Below are positions 25,706 to 34,391 of a stretch of 64,000 nucleotides of DNA, piece after piece. Where the stretch lies: the NCBI GenBank assembly GCA_934643145.1, contig CAKUBM010000006.1:30857-94856 (forward strand), written 5' to 3'. This DNA comes from an uncultured Collinsella sp. (GTDB taxonomy: Bacteria > Actinomycetota > Coriobacteriia > Coriobacteriales > Coriobacteriaceae). How positions within the stretch are numbered: position 1 is the stretch's first letter; each line of letters opens with the position of its first letter. Made by a program: the position numbers and the translations under genes. The notes under the pieces are model-generated. The model saw nothing but the letters and a program-made list of their open reading frames with translations, was not told where the DNA came from and ran no database searches.

Positions 25706-25786
25706 CAACTTCCGATAGGCTAATAGGTGTATTTATTAGCTGGAATCTCGCACGGTTGTGCGGGGTTTCAACCGTTGGGAGGGATT

Positions 25787-27592
25787 ATGAGGTTTACTCA
25801 TCCTGTCAACACGCTCAAAAAGCTTGGCTGCGGCCTTGCATTTGGAGCTGCGGCCATTATGGCCATGCCGACTTCAGCGCTTGCCTGCACCCAGATTTAC
25901 ATGGGCAGCAAGCTCACGGCAGACGGCAACACGTACTACGGCCGCGCAGAAGACTTTGGTACGCGCTACCTCAAGCACTTTGGCATCGAGCCCGCGCACA
26001 AGGACGGCACCGAGTACACTTCGCTCGAGTCCGGCTTCGACTACAAGTCCAAGGGCGCAACCTACCGCTACACCTTCGTTCGCGACAACCCCTCGCAGTG
26101 GGAAGATCGCTATGACGCTTATTCCGAGGCCGGCATCAACGAGAAGGGCGTTTCCTGCTCTGCCACGCTGAGTACCTCCTACAACGAGAAGGCCGAGGAG
26201 GCCGACCCCATCACCGAGGAGACCGGTATCGGCGAGTATAGCTACGCCAGCGTCATCCTGGGCGAGAGCGCCACGGCACGCGAGGGCGTCGAACTCATCG
26301 GAAGCCTGATCGACGAGCAGGGGACCTGCGCCAACGACCAGGTCATCATCGCCGACAACAACGAGACCTGGCTGTTCGCCGCGCTTTCTGGCCATCAGTG
26401 GATCGCCATGAAGCTCACCGACGACATCGCCTCGGTCAACCCCAACATAGGCAACCTTAACTACGACATCGACCTCGACGACACCGAGAACTGCCTCCAC
26501 TCCGAGGGCATTCAAACCATGCCCGAGGAAAAGGGCTTCGCCAAGTACTTCGAGGATGGCAAGCTCGACGTTGCCCAGACCTACGGAGAGGAAATTAGCG
26601 AGAAGGCCATGCATTCTTGGTCTCGCTATGTCCAGGGCCGCGATTACTTCATGGCTCCGCTTGCCGAGGGCACCGACTACGAGATCGTCAAGGACGAGCG
26701 CGAAGACGCTCGTGCCACGACTGGCGCCCTGGTCCACGAGCTGCAGCCGCTGTTCTTTACGCCCGGCAAGTCCGACTGGAACACCTTTGAGATGATCCGT
26801 TCCTTCGCCGCTCGCGGCGAGAACGTCGCCGGCCTCAACGCCAACACCGACGGCGCCTATGCCATCGGCTCTAACCGCAACACCGAGATTCACACTTTCC
26901 AGATCCGTCAGGGCATGGACCCCGAGATCGCGACCATTCAATGGGAGATGCTCTCCAACGCCGAGTTCTCCGTCGCCATCCCCCTCTACTCCGCACTGCT
27001 CACCGAGGTCAGCCCCTACTTCAGCGATCAAGATGTCTCCTTCGATCACTGCGAAGAGGAAGACGTCGTGAACAACGAGGAGCCCAAGAACTCCATCAAC
27101 TACGTCCTCATGGACATCAACACGCTCGCCTATGAAAACCGCGACCACTGCGCCACCGGCGTCCGCGCCTATCTCGACGCTCTGCAGAAGGAGCTCATCG
27201 AGCAGAACCTGACCGTCGACGAGGCCATGCAGGCCGAAGAAGGCACCGAGGCCCGCACCGCCCTGGCCAACAAGGCCGGCAAGGCTGCAACCAAGAACAC
27301 TTATGTTAAGTGCAAGGCCATGCTCGAGGAGATGCGCGACTATCTCCAGGAGGGCGACTTCTCCGAGGAGTTCGTCCCGAGTGACTACGATGCCGACAAC
27401 GACTGCCTGGTCAAGTCCATCACCTACGCCGACGAGGCCCTTTCCGATGAGGACGTGGCCGAGCCCGAGGCCGAAGAGGAAGAGACCACCGAGGAGAAGT
27501 CCGAGGGCAACAACATGGCCGCCATGGCCGTTGGCGCCGTCGTCATCATCGGTGTCTGCGCCTACGTGATCTATCGTCGCAAGAAGGCCTAA
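25787..27592 (+). CDS. Secreted, membrane-anchored C69 family dipeptidase
   Basis: 601 residues. A signal peptide (basic start, hydrophobic core, AMPTSALA) is directly followed by Cys in ACTQIYMG; in C69 enzymes this Cys becomes the N-terminal nucleophile after cleavage. NTYYGRAEDFG, GISEKGV-like GINEKGVSCSAT and the Ntn-hydrolase core follow. The C-terminus has an acidic linker, one transmembrane helix and RRKKA, so the enzyme should sit on the outside of the membrane. Start 25787 follows GGGAGGG. Probably degrades host or dietary peptides. Several paralogues per genome are usual in related gut bacteria. Confidence 0.9.
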   Translation: MRFTHPVNTLKKLGCGLAFGAAAIMAMPTSALACTQIYMGSKLTADGNTYYGRAEDFGTRYLKHFGIEPAHKDGTEYTSLESGFDYKSKGATYRYTFVRDNPSQWEDRYDAYSEAGINEKGVSCSATLSTSYNEKAEEADPITEETGIGEYSYASVILGESATAREGVELIGSLIDEQGTCANDQVIIADNNETWLFAALSGHQWIAMKLTDDIASVNPNIGNLNYDIDLDDTENCLHSEGIQTMPEEKGFAKYFEDGKLDVAQTYGEEISEKAMHSWSRYVQGRDYFMAPLAEGTDYEIVKDEREDARATTGALVHELQPLFFTPGKSDWNTFEMIRSFAARGENVAGLNANTDGAYAIGSNRNTEIHTFQIRQGMDPEIATIQWEMLSNAEFSVAIPLYSALLTEVSPYFSDQDVSFDHCEEEDVVNNEEPKNSINYVLMDINTLAYENRDHCATGVRAYLDALQKELIEQNLTVDEAMQAEEGTEARTALANKAGKAATKNTYVKCKAMLEEMRDYLQEGDFSEEFVPSDYDADNDCLVKSITYADEALSDEDVAEPEAEEEETTEEKSEGNNMAAMAVGAVVIIGVCAYVIYRRKKA

Positions 27593-27609
27593 GGCCCTCA
27601 TGTCCTTGT

Positions 27610-27691
27610 CGAGTGGGCAAGGCAGCAATGGCAGCCTCGCCCACTCAGCCCGTCCTTTTGACCGGCGGGAAACCCGCCTGAAATCTTTTTA
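27610..27691 (+). terminator. Hairpins after C69 gene
   Basis: GAGTGGGC...GCCCACTC (27610-27647 region), then GGCGGG-AAA-CCCGCC, then the T-rich palindrome AAATCTTTTT. One or more probably terminate the dipeptidase transcript. Confidence 0.6.
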
Positions 27692-27723
27692 AAAAAGATT
27701 TCCCCGCACACACTTCGCTGTGC

Positions 27724-27729
27724 TATAGT
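27724..27729 (+). promoter_or_regulatory. Putative -10 of the Trp leader transcript
   Basis: TATAGT lies about 60 bp before the leader peptide start. No convincing -35 is visible. Confidence 0.4.
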
Positions 27730-27787
27730 GCAGCGCAACAGCAACTAGGTGCGACCGCGCCACGGCATCACGAAAGGAGCCACCAAC

Positions 27788-27856
27788 ATGAAGAACACGA
27801 TGAAGTCTCTCAACAACTGGTGGTGGCGTGATGCGAATACGATCGGTCGACAGTGA
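27788..27856 (+). CDS. Tryptophan-rich leader peptide
   Basis: A 22-codon reading frame with AAAGGAG upstream. Residues 11-13 are Trp-Trp-Trp in the context NNWWWRDA, the pattern of actinobacterial trp leader peptides. It is followed by a terminator hairpin and the ECF transporter genes. Ribosome stalling at the Trp codons when charged tRNA-Trp is scarce would allow read-through. Confidence 0.88.
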   Translation: MKNTMKSLNNWWWRDANTIGRQ

Positions 27857-27924
27857 GTCCCTCACGCCTATTTTTGCGCTCTAGGTGATTGGAAGGCCTC
27901 CGGTTTCGACCGGGGGCCTTTTTC
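27843..27924 (+). promoter_or_regulatory. Trp transcription attenuator
   Basis: The terminator is a 10-bp stem (27894-27903 with 27910-27919, one G-T pair) plus a T run to 27923. An upstream segment, TCGGTCGA (27843-27850), can pair with TCGACCG and the next G (27906-27913), which form the loop and 3' side of that stem. The two structures exclude each other. The segment lies 17 bases past the last Trp codon, so it is free when a ribosome stalls there. Confidence 0.75.
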
Positions 27925-28000
27925 TATCTCGAGCCCGATCGCATTCGCATCACGCGCCTCCGCTTTTCTCCTGCACTCCCCTTCCGAAAGGATTTTCACC

Positions 28001-28573
28001 ATGTCTCAGAACACCACCGCCACCCAGCCCCGCACCGTCCAGGCCGCCGACCGCGGCAAACTCGATGTTCGCGCCCTCGTCCTGCTCGCCATTCTGCTTG
28101 CCGCCGGCTTTATCCTCAACTTCACCGTCGGCAAGGCCATCTCGGGTATCTCGGGCGGCATGATCAGCCCCGAGTTCATCATCTCGGCCTTCTGCCTCAC
28201 CATCCTGGTCGTGCGCCCCAACATCGGTCAGGCGCTCGTCATCGGCCTTATCTCGGCCGCCGTGATCCAGATCACCACCACCTCGCCGTTCATCGATTTT
28301 GCCGCCGAGGGCATCGCCGCCATGCTCATGGCCGCCATCGTCAACGCCGCCGGCAAGAAGGGCCAGGTTAAGCCCGCTGTCGCTATTGTCGCCACCTTCG
28401 TGACCACCTTTGTCTCGGGCGTTATCTTCATGGTCATCAAGATGGCTATGCTCGGCGTGGTGGGCGAGCTCGCCGCCGCCATGCTGCCTGTCGTCGCCAT
28501 GACCGCCGTCTTTAACGCCATCCTGGTCGGTGCCCTCTACCTGCCCATCCAGAAGGCTCTGAAACTCAACTAA
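28001..28573 (+). CDS. ECF transporter substrate-binding (S) component 1
   Basis: 190 residues, five to six hydrophobic helices, and the N-terminal pattern LLAILLAAGFILNFTVG typical of S components that contact the T subunit. Its expression sits behind the Trp attenuator, so the ligand is probably tryptophan or a related compound. A paralogue (LAILLAAGFILNMTVG) follows, then the ATPase and T genes. Start follows GAAAGGA. Confidence 0.82.
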   Translation: MSQNTTATQPRTVQAADRGKLDVRALVLLAILLAAGFILNFTVGKAISGISGGMISPEFIISAFCLTILVVRPNIGQALVIGLISAAVIQITTTSPFIDFAAEGIAAMLMAAIVNAAGKKGQVKPAVAIVATFVTTFVSGVIFMVIKMAMLGVVGELAAAMLPVVAMTAVFNAILVGALYLPIQKALKLN

Positions 28574-28579
28574 CCCGCT

Positions 28580-28679
28580 CGGCTTTACGAGCCACCCCAT
28601 CTTGGCGTTCATTCGTCGCTCGCGTACCCAAGTACGCTTCGCTCCTCTTTCGCGCCAACCTGGGCCCCTCGTAAAGCCG
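28580..28679. repeat. Palindrome between the two S genes
   Basis: Outer arms CGGCTTTACGAG (28580-28591) and CTCGTAAAGCCG, then paired TTGGCG/CGCCAA, and an inner GCGTACCC/GTACGC-type hairpin. Same general design as the convergent-gap palindromes, but between codirectional genes. Confidence 0.75.
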
Positions 28680-28781
28680 TCTCCGTGCTCCATTATTCAA
28701 AATTAATCCCCTTTTCGATTTAACCCCTTTCGTGGGGGTCTAGGACACGCTTATCTCAAATCCCACCTTAAGGAGAACATC

Positions 28782-29333
28782 ATGGCCACCAACACTCAGG
28801 CTCGTACCATTTCTGCCAACGCCGCTTCCGACAAAGGCATCCTCGACATCACCTCGCTCGTCCTGCTCGCCATCCTCCTTGCCGCCGGCTTTATCCTCAA
28901 CATGACCGTCGGCAACGCTCTTGCCGCAACGGGTATTAAGCCGCAGTTCATCATTGCCGCCTATGCCCTGGCCATCGCACTCACGCAGGCAAGCTTTGCC
29001 CAGGCAGCCATCTTTGGCATCCTGTCGGCCGCCGTCATCCAGATCACCACGTCAATCCCCGGCCTCAACTTTGTCACCGAACTTGCCGGCGCGCTGACGA
29101 TGGCGGCGCTCATCAAGTCCAACATCGGCGGTAGCAAACTCAACCCCTTCATCGCCGGCCTGCTCACCACCTTGGTCTCGGGTGCCCTCTTCGCCGTCCT
29201 GGGCACCGTCATCATGGGTGCCGCGCTGCCCACGGCGCTCGCCAAGGTGCCCATCGTGCTCGGCACTGCCGTCTTCAACGCCGTCGTGGTCCAGGCCCTC
29301 TTCTTCCCCCTGCGCAAGGTGCTCAACAAATAG
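28782..29333 (+). CDS. ECF transporter substrate-binding (S) component 2
   Basis: 183 residues, about six membrane helices, homologous to the preceding S protein over its whole length (shared LLAILLAAGFILN, AAVIQITT, VSG, TAVFNA). Two S proteins with one energising module would allow uptake of two related ligands. Start has AAGGAG. It lies 208 bp after the first S gene with a palindrome between. Confidence 0.82.
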   Translation: MATNTQARTISANAASDKGILDITSLVLLAILLAAGFILNMTVGNALAATGIKPQFIIAAYALAIALTQASFAQAAIFGILSAAVIQITTSIPGLNFVTELAGALTMAALIKSNIGGSKLNPFIAGLLTTLVSGALFAVLGTVIMGAALPTALAKVPIVLGTAVFNAVVVQALFFPLRKVLNK

Positions 29334-29345
29334 CCTGATATGATG

Positions 29346-29373
29346 GACGGGGCCGCGCGCAAGCGGCCCCGTC
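29346..29373 (+). terminator. Hairpin after second S gene
   Basis: Perfect 11-bp stem GACGGGGCCGC with GCGGCCCCGTC; no T run. Could partly block transcription into the ATPase gene. Confidence 0.5.
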
Positions 29374-29401
29374 ACTAAAGACTGTCCCAAACAGCTAGCT
29401 T

Positions 29402-29445
29402 TTGGGGACGTTCTTAGACGATTAGTCATTTAAGAACGTCCCCAA
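29402..29445. repeat. REP-like palindrome before ATPase gene
   Basis: Perfect 15-bp stem, TTGGGGACGTTCTTA with its complement, and a 14-base loop. The left part can instead pair with GTCCCAAA at 29384-29391. Ends 18 bp before the ATPase start. Confidence 0.75.
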
Positions 29446-29463
29446 TGACTATGAAAGGTATCC

Positions 29464-31215
29464 ATGAAAACGATCATCAACGTCGACGATGTCTCGTTCT
29501 CCTATGGTGCGCAGACCGAGCAGGCGCTTAAGCACATCTCGCTCGACGTGAACAAGGGAGATTTCATCGGCATCATCGGGCCCTCAGGCGCCGGCAAGTC
29601 CACGCTTGCTGCCTGCCTGTCGGGCGCCGTTCCCCACCACTACACCGGCACGTTCTTTGGGTCCGTCATGGTTGACGGCCGTGACACCTGCGAAGTCTCG
29701 CTCACCGACGTGTCGCAGATCGTCGGCAGCGTGCTGCAGGACATCGACACGCAGATGGTCGCCTCGGTCGTCGAGGACGAAATGCTCTTTGGCCTGGAGA
29801 ACTTTGGCGTCCCCCACGATCAGATCGAGCAGCGTGTAAGCGAGACACTCGAGACGGTCGGCATCAGCGACCTGCGCGACCGCGAAATCGCCACCCTCTC
29901 GGGCGGGCAGAAGCAAAAGGTGGCCATCGCCGCCATCCTCGCCATGCGCCCCCGCGTACTGGTGCTCGATGAGCCCACCGCAGCACTCGACCCCGCCAGC
30001 TCCACGCTGGTCTTCGAGACCCTGCGCGAGGCAAACCGCGCACTCGACATCACCATCGTCGTCGTTGAGCAAAAGGTCGCCCTGCTCTCGGAGTACTGCA
30101 ACCGCGTGCTCGTGCTCAACCATGGCGAAATCGCGCTACAGGGCGAGCCGCACGAGGTCTTCGCGCACACCGATGAGCTTCGCACCATTGGCGTCGACTG
30201 CCCCCGCGTCACACGCATCTTCAATAGCCTGGAGGCCGATGGTCTGGCAAGCGGCACCCCTTGCTTGGATGTCGACGAGGCCGAGCGCCTGATTTCGGGC
30301 ATCGTCGACCCCGCGCACGCGGCCAGCGAAGCCCAGGCTCCCGCGGGCTCCCCGCACGCCCCGTCGTTGCGCCCTCATGCCAAGGACGCCGAACCCGTGC
30401 TCACCTTCGACCATGTTGAGTTTGCCTATCCCAACGGCGGTGCCGCCGTCCACGACCTCAACCTGACCCTCTACCCCGGCGAGCTCGTGGGCATTGTCGG
30501 CCAAAACGGCGCCGGCAAGACCACGCTCACCAAGCTGCTCACGGGCCTGCTTAAGCCCGCCTCGGGCAGCGTGCGCGTCACGGGCCTTGACACCGCCGCG
30601 GTTCCCACGAGTCGCATTGCCCGCGAGGTCGCAACGCTCTTCCAAAACCCCGACCGCCAGATCTGCAAGGACACCGTGCTCGACGAGGTCGCTTTTGGCC
30701 TGGAGCTTGCCGGCATCGACCGCGCCGAAGCCTTGCGCCGTGCCCAGCTCGTCATCGACCGCTTTGGCCTGCCCGCCGACGAGGCTCCCTTCTCGCTTTC
30801 GCGCGGCCAGCGACAAATGGTGGCGCTCGCCTCCGTCGTAGTGGTTGAGCCCAAGATTGTAGTGCTCGACGAGCCCACGAGCGGCCTTGACTACCGCGAG
30901 TGCATGACCGTCATGGAAACGGTGCGCACCATGGCCGAACGCGGCTGTGCCGTGATTATGGTCTGCCACGATATGGAAGTCGTTTCCGACTTTGCCGAGC
31001 GCATCGTTGTGATGGCCGACGGCCGCATCCTCGACCGCGGACGCACACACGAGCTGTTCTCGAATATCGAGCTCATGCAGCGTGCCTACGTGGAACCGCC
31101 CCAGGTCATTGAGCTCTCGCGCCGTTTGGCATCCTCCGTCTCTCCCGCTTTTGCGCAGGTGAGCGAGGTCACCGATATCGTTCGCATTACCAAGGAGATG
31201 GTCCGTCGTGGTTAA
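29464..31215 (+). CDS. ECF transporter ATPase, two ABC domains in one chain
   Basis: 583 residues. Domain 1 has Walker A GPSGAGKST (residues 39-47), signature LSGGQKQKV and Walker B VLVLDEPTAALD. After an Ala/Pro linker near residue 290, domain 2 has GQNGAGKTT, signature LSRGQRQMV and IVVLDEPTSGLD. Such fused EcfA-EcfA' proteins replace the usual heterodimer. The stop overlaps the T gene by 8 bases. It powers uptake by the S proteins encoded just upstream. Confidence 0.9.
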   Translation: MKTIINVDDVSFSYGAQTEQALKHISLDVNKGDFIGIIGPSGAGKSTLAACLSGAVPHHYTGTFFGSVMVDGRDTCEVSLTDVSQIVGSVLQDIDTQMVASVVEDEMLFGLENFGVPHDQIEQRVSETLETVGISDLRDREIATLSGGQKQKVAIAAILAMRPRVLVLDEPTAALDPASSTLVFETLREANRALDITIVVVEQKVALLSEYCNRVLVLNHGEIALQGEPHEVFAHTDELRTIGVDCPRVTRIFNSLEADGLASGTPCLDVDEAERLISGIVDPAHAASEAQAPAGSPHAPSLRPHAKDAEPVLTFDHVEFAYPNGGAAVHDLNLTLYPGELVGIVGQNGAGKTTLTKLLTGLLKPASGSVRVTGLDTAAVPTSRIAREVATLFQNPDRQICKDTVLDEVAFGLELAGIDRAEALRRAQLVIDRFGLPADEAPFSLSRGQRQMVALASVVVVEPKIVVLDEPTSGLDYRECMTVMETVRTMAERGCAVIMVCHDMEVVSDFAERIVVMADGRILDRGRTHELFSNIELMQRAYVEPPQVIELSRRLASSVSPAFAQVSEVTDIVRITKEMVRRG

Positions 31216-31954
31216 CGTCATCGACTACATGCCGGGCGACACACTGCTGCACCGCCTGAACCCCGTCGTCAAGCTGGGCCTCGCTGCCTCCATCATCATA
31301 GGCATCTTCTTGTCCGACACCTATGTGGCGCTGCTGGGCTTTTTGGCACTCACCCTTGCGTTGGGCGCCTACGCCGGCGTCGTCGATCGCCTGTTCTCGC
31401 TGCTCAAGCTGCTGATTCCGCTCGCACTTATCATGTTGTTGCTCCAGCTGGCCTTTATGCGCGATGGCAACGTGATATGGGGCTTTATCACCGACACGGG
31501 GCTCATCACCGGATCAAAGGCCTGCCTGCGCCTGCTGGGTGTGGCATTGCCACTCATCCTCATGCTCATGGTGACCAAGCTCAACGACCTTGCCAACGCC
31601 TGCGTCGAGGTGCTGCACGTGCCGTATCGCTATGCCTTTACCTTTACCACGGCACTGCGCTTTGTGCCGGTGTTTGGCCAGGAGATGAACGCCATCATGG
31701 AGGCGCAGACCGCACGCGGCGTCGAGTACGACACCAAGAACCCCATCAAGAAGCTCAAGCTCATGCTGCCGCTGTGCGTACCGCTGCTTATCTCGAGCGT
31801 GGGCAAGACCGACGCCACCGCGCTTGCCGCCGAGCAGCGCGGCTTCTACCTGCGCACGCGCGCCAGCTCGTACAAGCGCTATCCCATCAAGGGTCTGGAT
31901 ATCGCCGTGCTCGCCATCAGCGTCGCCCTCATCATCCTGGGATTCCTGTTCTAG
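31208..31954 (+). CDS. ECF transporter transmembrane (T) component
   Basis: 248 residues with about five or six membrane helices. The coupling-helix motif region ARGVEYDTKNP and EQRGFYLRTRA matches the Ala-Arg-Gly signatures of EcfT that contact the ATPases. GTG start inside the end of the ATPase gene. Completes the S-S-AA'-T module. Confidence 0.9.
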   Translation: MVNVIDYMPGDTLLHRLNPVVKLGLAASIIIGIFLSDTYVALLGFLALTLALGAYAGVVDRLFSLLKLLIPLALIMLLLQLAFMRDGNVIWGFITDTGLITGSKACLRLLGVALPLILMLMVTKLNDLANACVEVLHVPYRYAFTFTTALRFVPVFGQEMNAIMEAQTARGVEYDTKNPIKKLKLMLPLCVPLLISSVGKTDATALAAEQRGFYLRTRASSYKRYPIKGLDIAVLAISVALIILGFLF

Positions 31955-31982
31955 CAATCGCCAGCGGCAACCGGTACATGCA

Positions 31983-32019
31983 AAAGGCCTCGGCTCGCGC
32001 CAAACGAGCCGAGGCCTTT
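31983..32019. terminator. Bidirectional terminator
   Basis: Perfect 15-bp stem AAAGGCCTCGGCTCG with its complement between convergent ecfT and the racemase gene. A second, smaller AACCTG/CAGGTT hairpin with a CTTTTT loop lies at 32051-32073. Confidence 0.88.
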
Positions 32020-32078
32020 ACTGTTTCCCCAGATAATACCTACCAAAATAAACCTGTCCCTTTTTGGCAGGTTGAGGG

Positions 32079-32825
32079 CTATTGGCGGTAGGGGGCGCCG
32101 CTGCGAATGATGGACTCGCGCACCAGGACGTCCATGGCGTCGAGGGTAATCTCGGGCATCTCGCGGTATTTCTGCAGCACCGAAAGCTCCGTGCAGGCCA
32201 GAATGACGCGATCGCAGCCGCTGCGGGCAAACTCCCACATCACGCGGTCGAACTTATCCATATCGGGCTCGCGTCCGGCCTTCACATCGTCGTAGATAAG
32301 CGACATCACATCGACCTGACGCTTCTCGCTGGGATAGACGACCTCGACGCCCGCCGCCTCACATTCGCGCCCATAGACGCCCGCGCCCACAGTTCCGTCG
32401 GTGCCCATGATGCCGATCTTGCGCACCGGCTCGGCCGGCATGCTCAGGTTAGGATCGAACTCGCACTCCCCCATCACCGCGCCCGCTAGGGCATAGCGCA
32501 CCGACTCGCGCGGCATGTGGATAATCGGCACCTTCGTAAACGACTGAATCTGATCGTAAAAGTAGTGTGACGTGTTGCAGGGAATGGCGATATGCGCGCA
32601 GCCCAGCGACTCGAGCGCCTGGGCGCACTCCTTCATAGTCGCCAGCAGCTCGGCATGCTCGCCGGTCTTGATGGCCAGCGTGCGGTCGGGCATGGTCGAC
32701 TTGGAAAGAACCGCCATGTCGATATGCTCCTGGTCGCACGTAGCCGCCGTATGGCGCACCACCTGGTCGTAGTAATACGACGTGGCCTCGGCGCCCATGC
32801 CGCCGATAACTCCCAGCTTTTCCAT
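32079..32825 (-). CDS. Aspartate/glutamate racemase family protein, probable aspartate racemase
   Basis: 248 residues of the Asp/Glu racemase superfamily. The N-terminus KLGVIGGMGAEAT and the two catalytic Cys in IPCNTSHYF and LACTELSVL are intact. Cofactor-independent, it would interconvert L- and D-aspartate. It lies 84 bp downstream of an ATP-grasp ligase on the same strand; in Enterococcus faecium a racemase and the D-Asp ligase Aslfm are similarly paired. Start 32825 follows AAGGAGG; a longer frame to 32909 lacks a ribosome site. Confidence 0.85.
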   Translation of the reverse strand: MEKLGVIGGMGAEATSYYYDQVVRHTAATCDQEHIDMAVLSKSTMPDRTLAIKTGEHAELLATMKECAQALESLGCAHIAIPCNTSHYFYDQIQSFTKVPIIHMPRESVRYALAGAVMGECEFDPNLSMPAEPVRKIGIMGTDGTVGAGVYGRECEAAGVEVVYPSEKRQVDVMSLIYDDVKAGREPDMDKFDRVMWEFARSGCDRVILACTELSVLQKYREMPEITLDAMDVLVRESIIRSGAPYRQ

Positions 32826-32909
32826 CGCCGCCTCCTTGGTGACGCCCGCGCAATTGCGCGTATCATACCCGCGCCCGCCCGATGTAAACCGGACGGGCGC
32901 CGCACTCAT

Positions 32910-34166
32910 CTACTTGTAATACGTCTTGAACAGCTTAAAGTGGCGCAGTTTGGTGTGCCACATGCGCAGCCAGCGGTTAAAGACAAAGTCGCCCTTCATA
33001 AACGAGGGGTCGGCGCCCTTACCCTCCTTGGCCAGGCGATGTACCTTCGCGCGCAACTCGGGATCCTTGACGTACTTGTCGACGACACCCATGGGAACGA
33101 CCATCCACAGCGCCTCGTCCTGCGCCGTCACAAACTCCGGCTCAAACGGGCGGTTGAACACATACTCATCCACCACATACTTGGCAACGTTAAAGCCGCT
33201 GTTGGTTACGTAGTAGTTGCTGCGGCCCTGGCGGGTGTTGAAGTCGAAGAACTTAAACGAGCCATCGCGCTCATCGTACTTAACGTCAAAGTTGGAATAG
33301 CCCACAAAGTGCAGGTCCTCGAGCAGCTTGCGGACGCCATCCATGAGCTCATCGTTGGGCTCAGTGATGATACAGGCGTGGTTACCGACGCCGTGGGGCT
33401 GATGCTCCTCGAGCAGCACGTGGCCCAAGCACATCATGCGCACCTTACCGTTGCGGTCGGAATAGCTGGTGAGCACGCGCATATACTCGTCGTTGCCGGG
33501 CACGCGATCCTGCAGGATCAAATCATCGGTGTAGCCGCTCGCATAGGAATCGCGGATAACCTGCTCCAGCTCGGCGCGATCGGCAATCTCATAAGCCTTC
33601 TTCTGGCCTTCAAACTCATGCTGCCACCACATGATGCCGTCGGACGGCTTCAGAATCATCGGGAACGGGAAGTCAATCTGGTCGAGCACCTCGGCCGGCG
33701 CCTCGCCTTGCGCGTTGAGCATCTGCGCAGTAAAGGTAAACGTATGCGGATACGGCACGCCATGCTTTTCGCACAGCTCGTAGAAGATCTCCTTCTTCTG
33801 GCACTGCTCGAGCATGCTGTAGGGCGCGTAGGGCGCGACGATGTTATCCGCCAGCTCATCGGCATCCTTTGCCTGAGCCACCAGGGCAACATAGTTATCG
33901 CCGCAGCCCATCAGGACAATCGTCTTATCGGCATGCGCCTGAGCAATGCCATTGACGATTTTGAGCATCACGGGCATGGTATCGATGTCGACGTTGGGCG
34001 TGTAGTCGATAATCTGGCTTCGATACGCAGGGCCCGTCTGGTACTTGCCAAAGACCAGACTCTTGACCTGATACTCCTCGTAGAAAGCGCGCGCCACCGA
34101 ATAGGCGTTGATGTCGCCACCGAGCAGCACGGGAATGAACTCGCGCTCTGTTAATTGCAATGCCAT
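32910..34166 (-). CDS. ATP-grasp ligase, probable D-aspartate ligase for peptidoglycan
   Basis: 418 residues. LLGGDINAYSVARAFYEEY begins a pre-ATP-grasp domain; FPMILKPSDGIMWW supplies the ATP-binding Lys; QDRVPGNDEYMRVLTSY and FDVKYDERDGSFKFFDFNTRQGRSNYY form the metal-binding end. Length and order match the Aslfm type, which adds D-Asp to the side chain of the stem-peptide lysine or ornithine. Pairing with an Asp racemase supports this. Older labels would be carboxylate-amine ligase. The reaction is inferred from family and context. Confidence 0.78.
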   Translation of the reverse strand: MALQLTEREFIPVLLGGDINAYSVARAFYEEYQVKSLVFGKYQTGPAYRSQIIDYTPNVDIDTMPVMLKIVNGIAQAHADKTIVLMGCGDNYVALVAQAKDADELADNIVAPYAPYSMLEQCQKKEIFYELCEKHGVPYPHTFTFTAQMLNAQGEAPAEVLDQIDFPFPMILKPSDGIMWWQHEFEGQKKAYEIADRAELEQVIRDSYASGYTDDLILQDRVPGNDEYMRVLTSYSDRNGKVRMMCLGHVLLEEHQPHGVGNHACIITEPNDELMDGVRKLLEDLHFVGYSNFDVKYDERDGSFKFFDFNTRQGRSNYYVTNSGFNVAKYVVDEYVFNRPFEPEFVTAQDEALWMVVPMGVVDKYVKDPELRAKVHRLAKEGKGADPSFMKGDFVFNRWLRMWHTKLRHFKLFKTYYK

Positions 34167-34391
34167 GGAAACTTCCTATCATGAACTGCCCGCACAACGG
34201 GCGGTCTTAGTGCAACCGATTCATTCTAGCGTGCCAAACCGCCAGTGCCCAAAGTTCCACCGTATCTATGGCAATCGGAGGAGCAAACTCGGCGCAAAGA
34301 CGGCACTCACCGCTGTACGACAACGGACAATGAACCTACCGTTGTTGTAGGATTCAACATATTGTCAATCTCATAAGCGAAAGGCGCACGC

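Noticed and set aside
25874..27628. 584-codon open frame antisense to the C69 dipeptidase
   Set aside because: Mirror of a high-GC gene; low-complexity Gly/Val/Leu/Asp composition, no family motif, and the sense frame has signal peptide and catalytic Cys.
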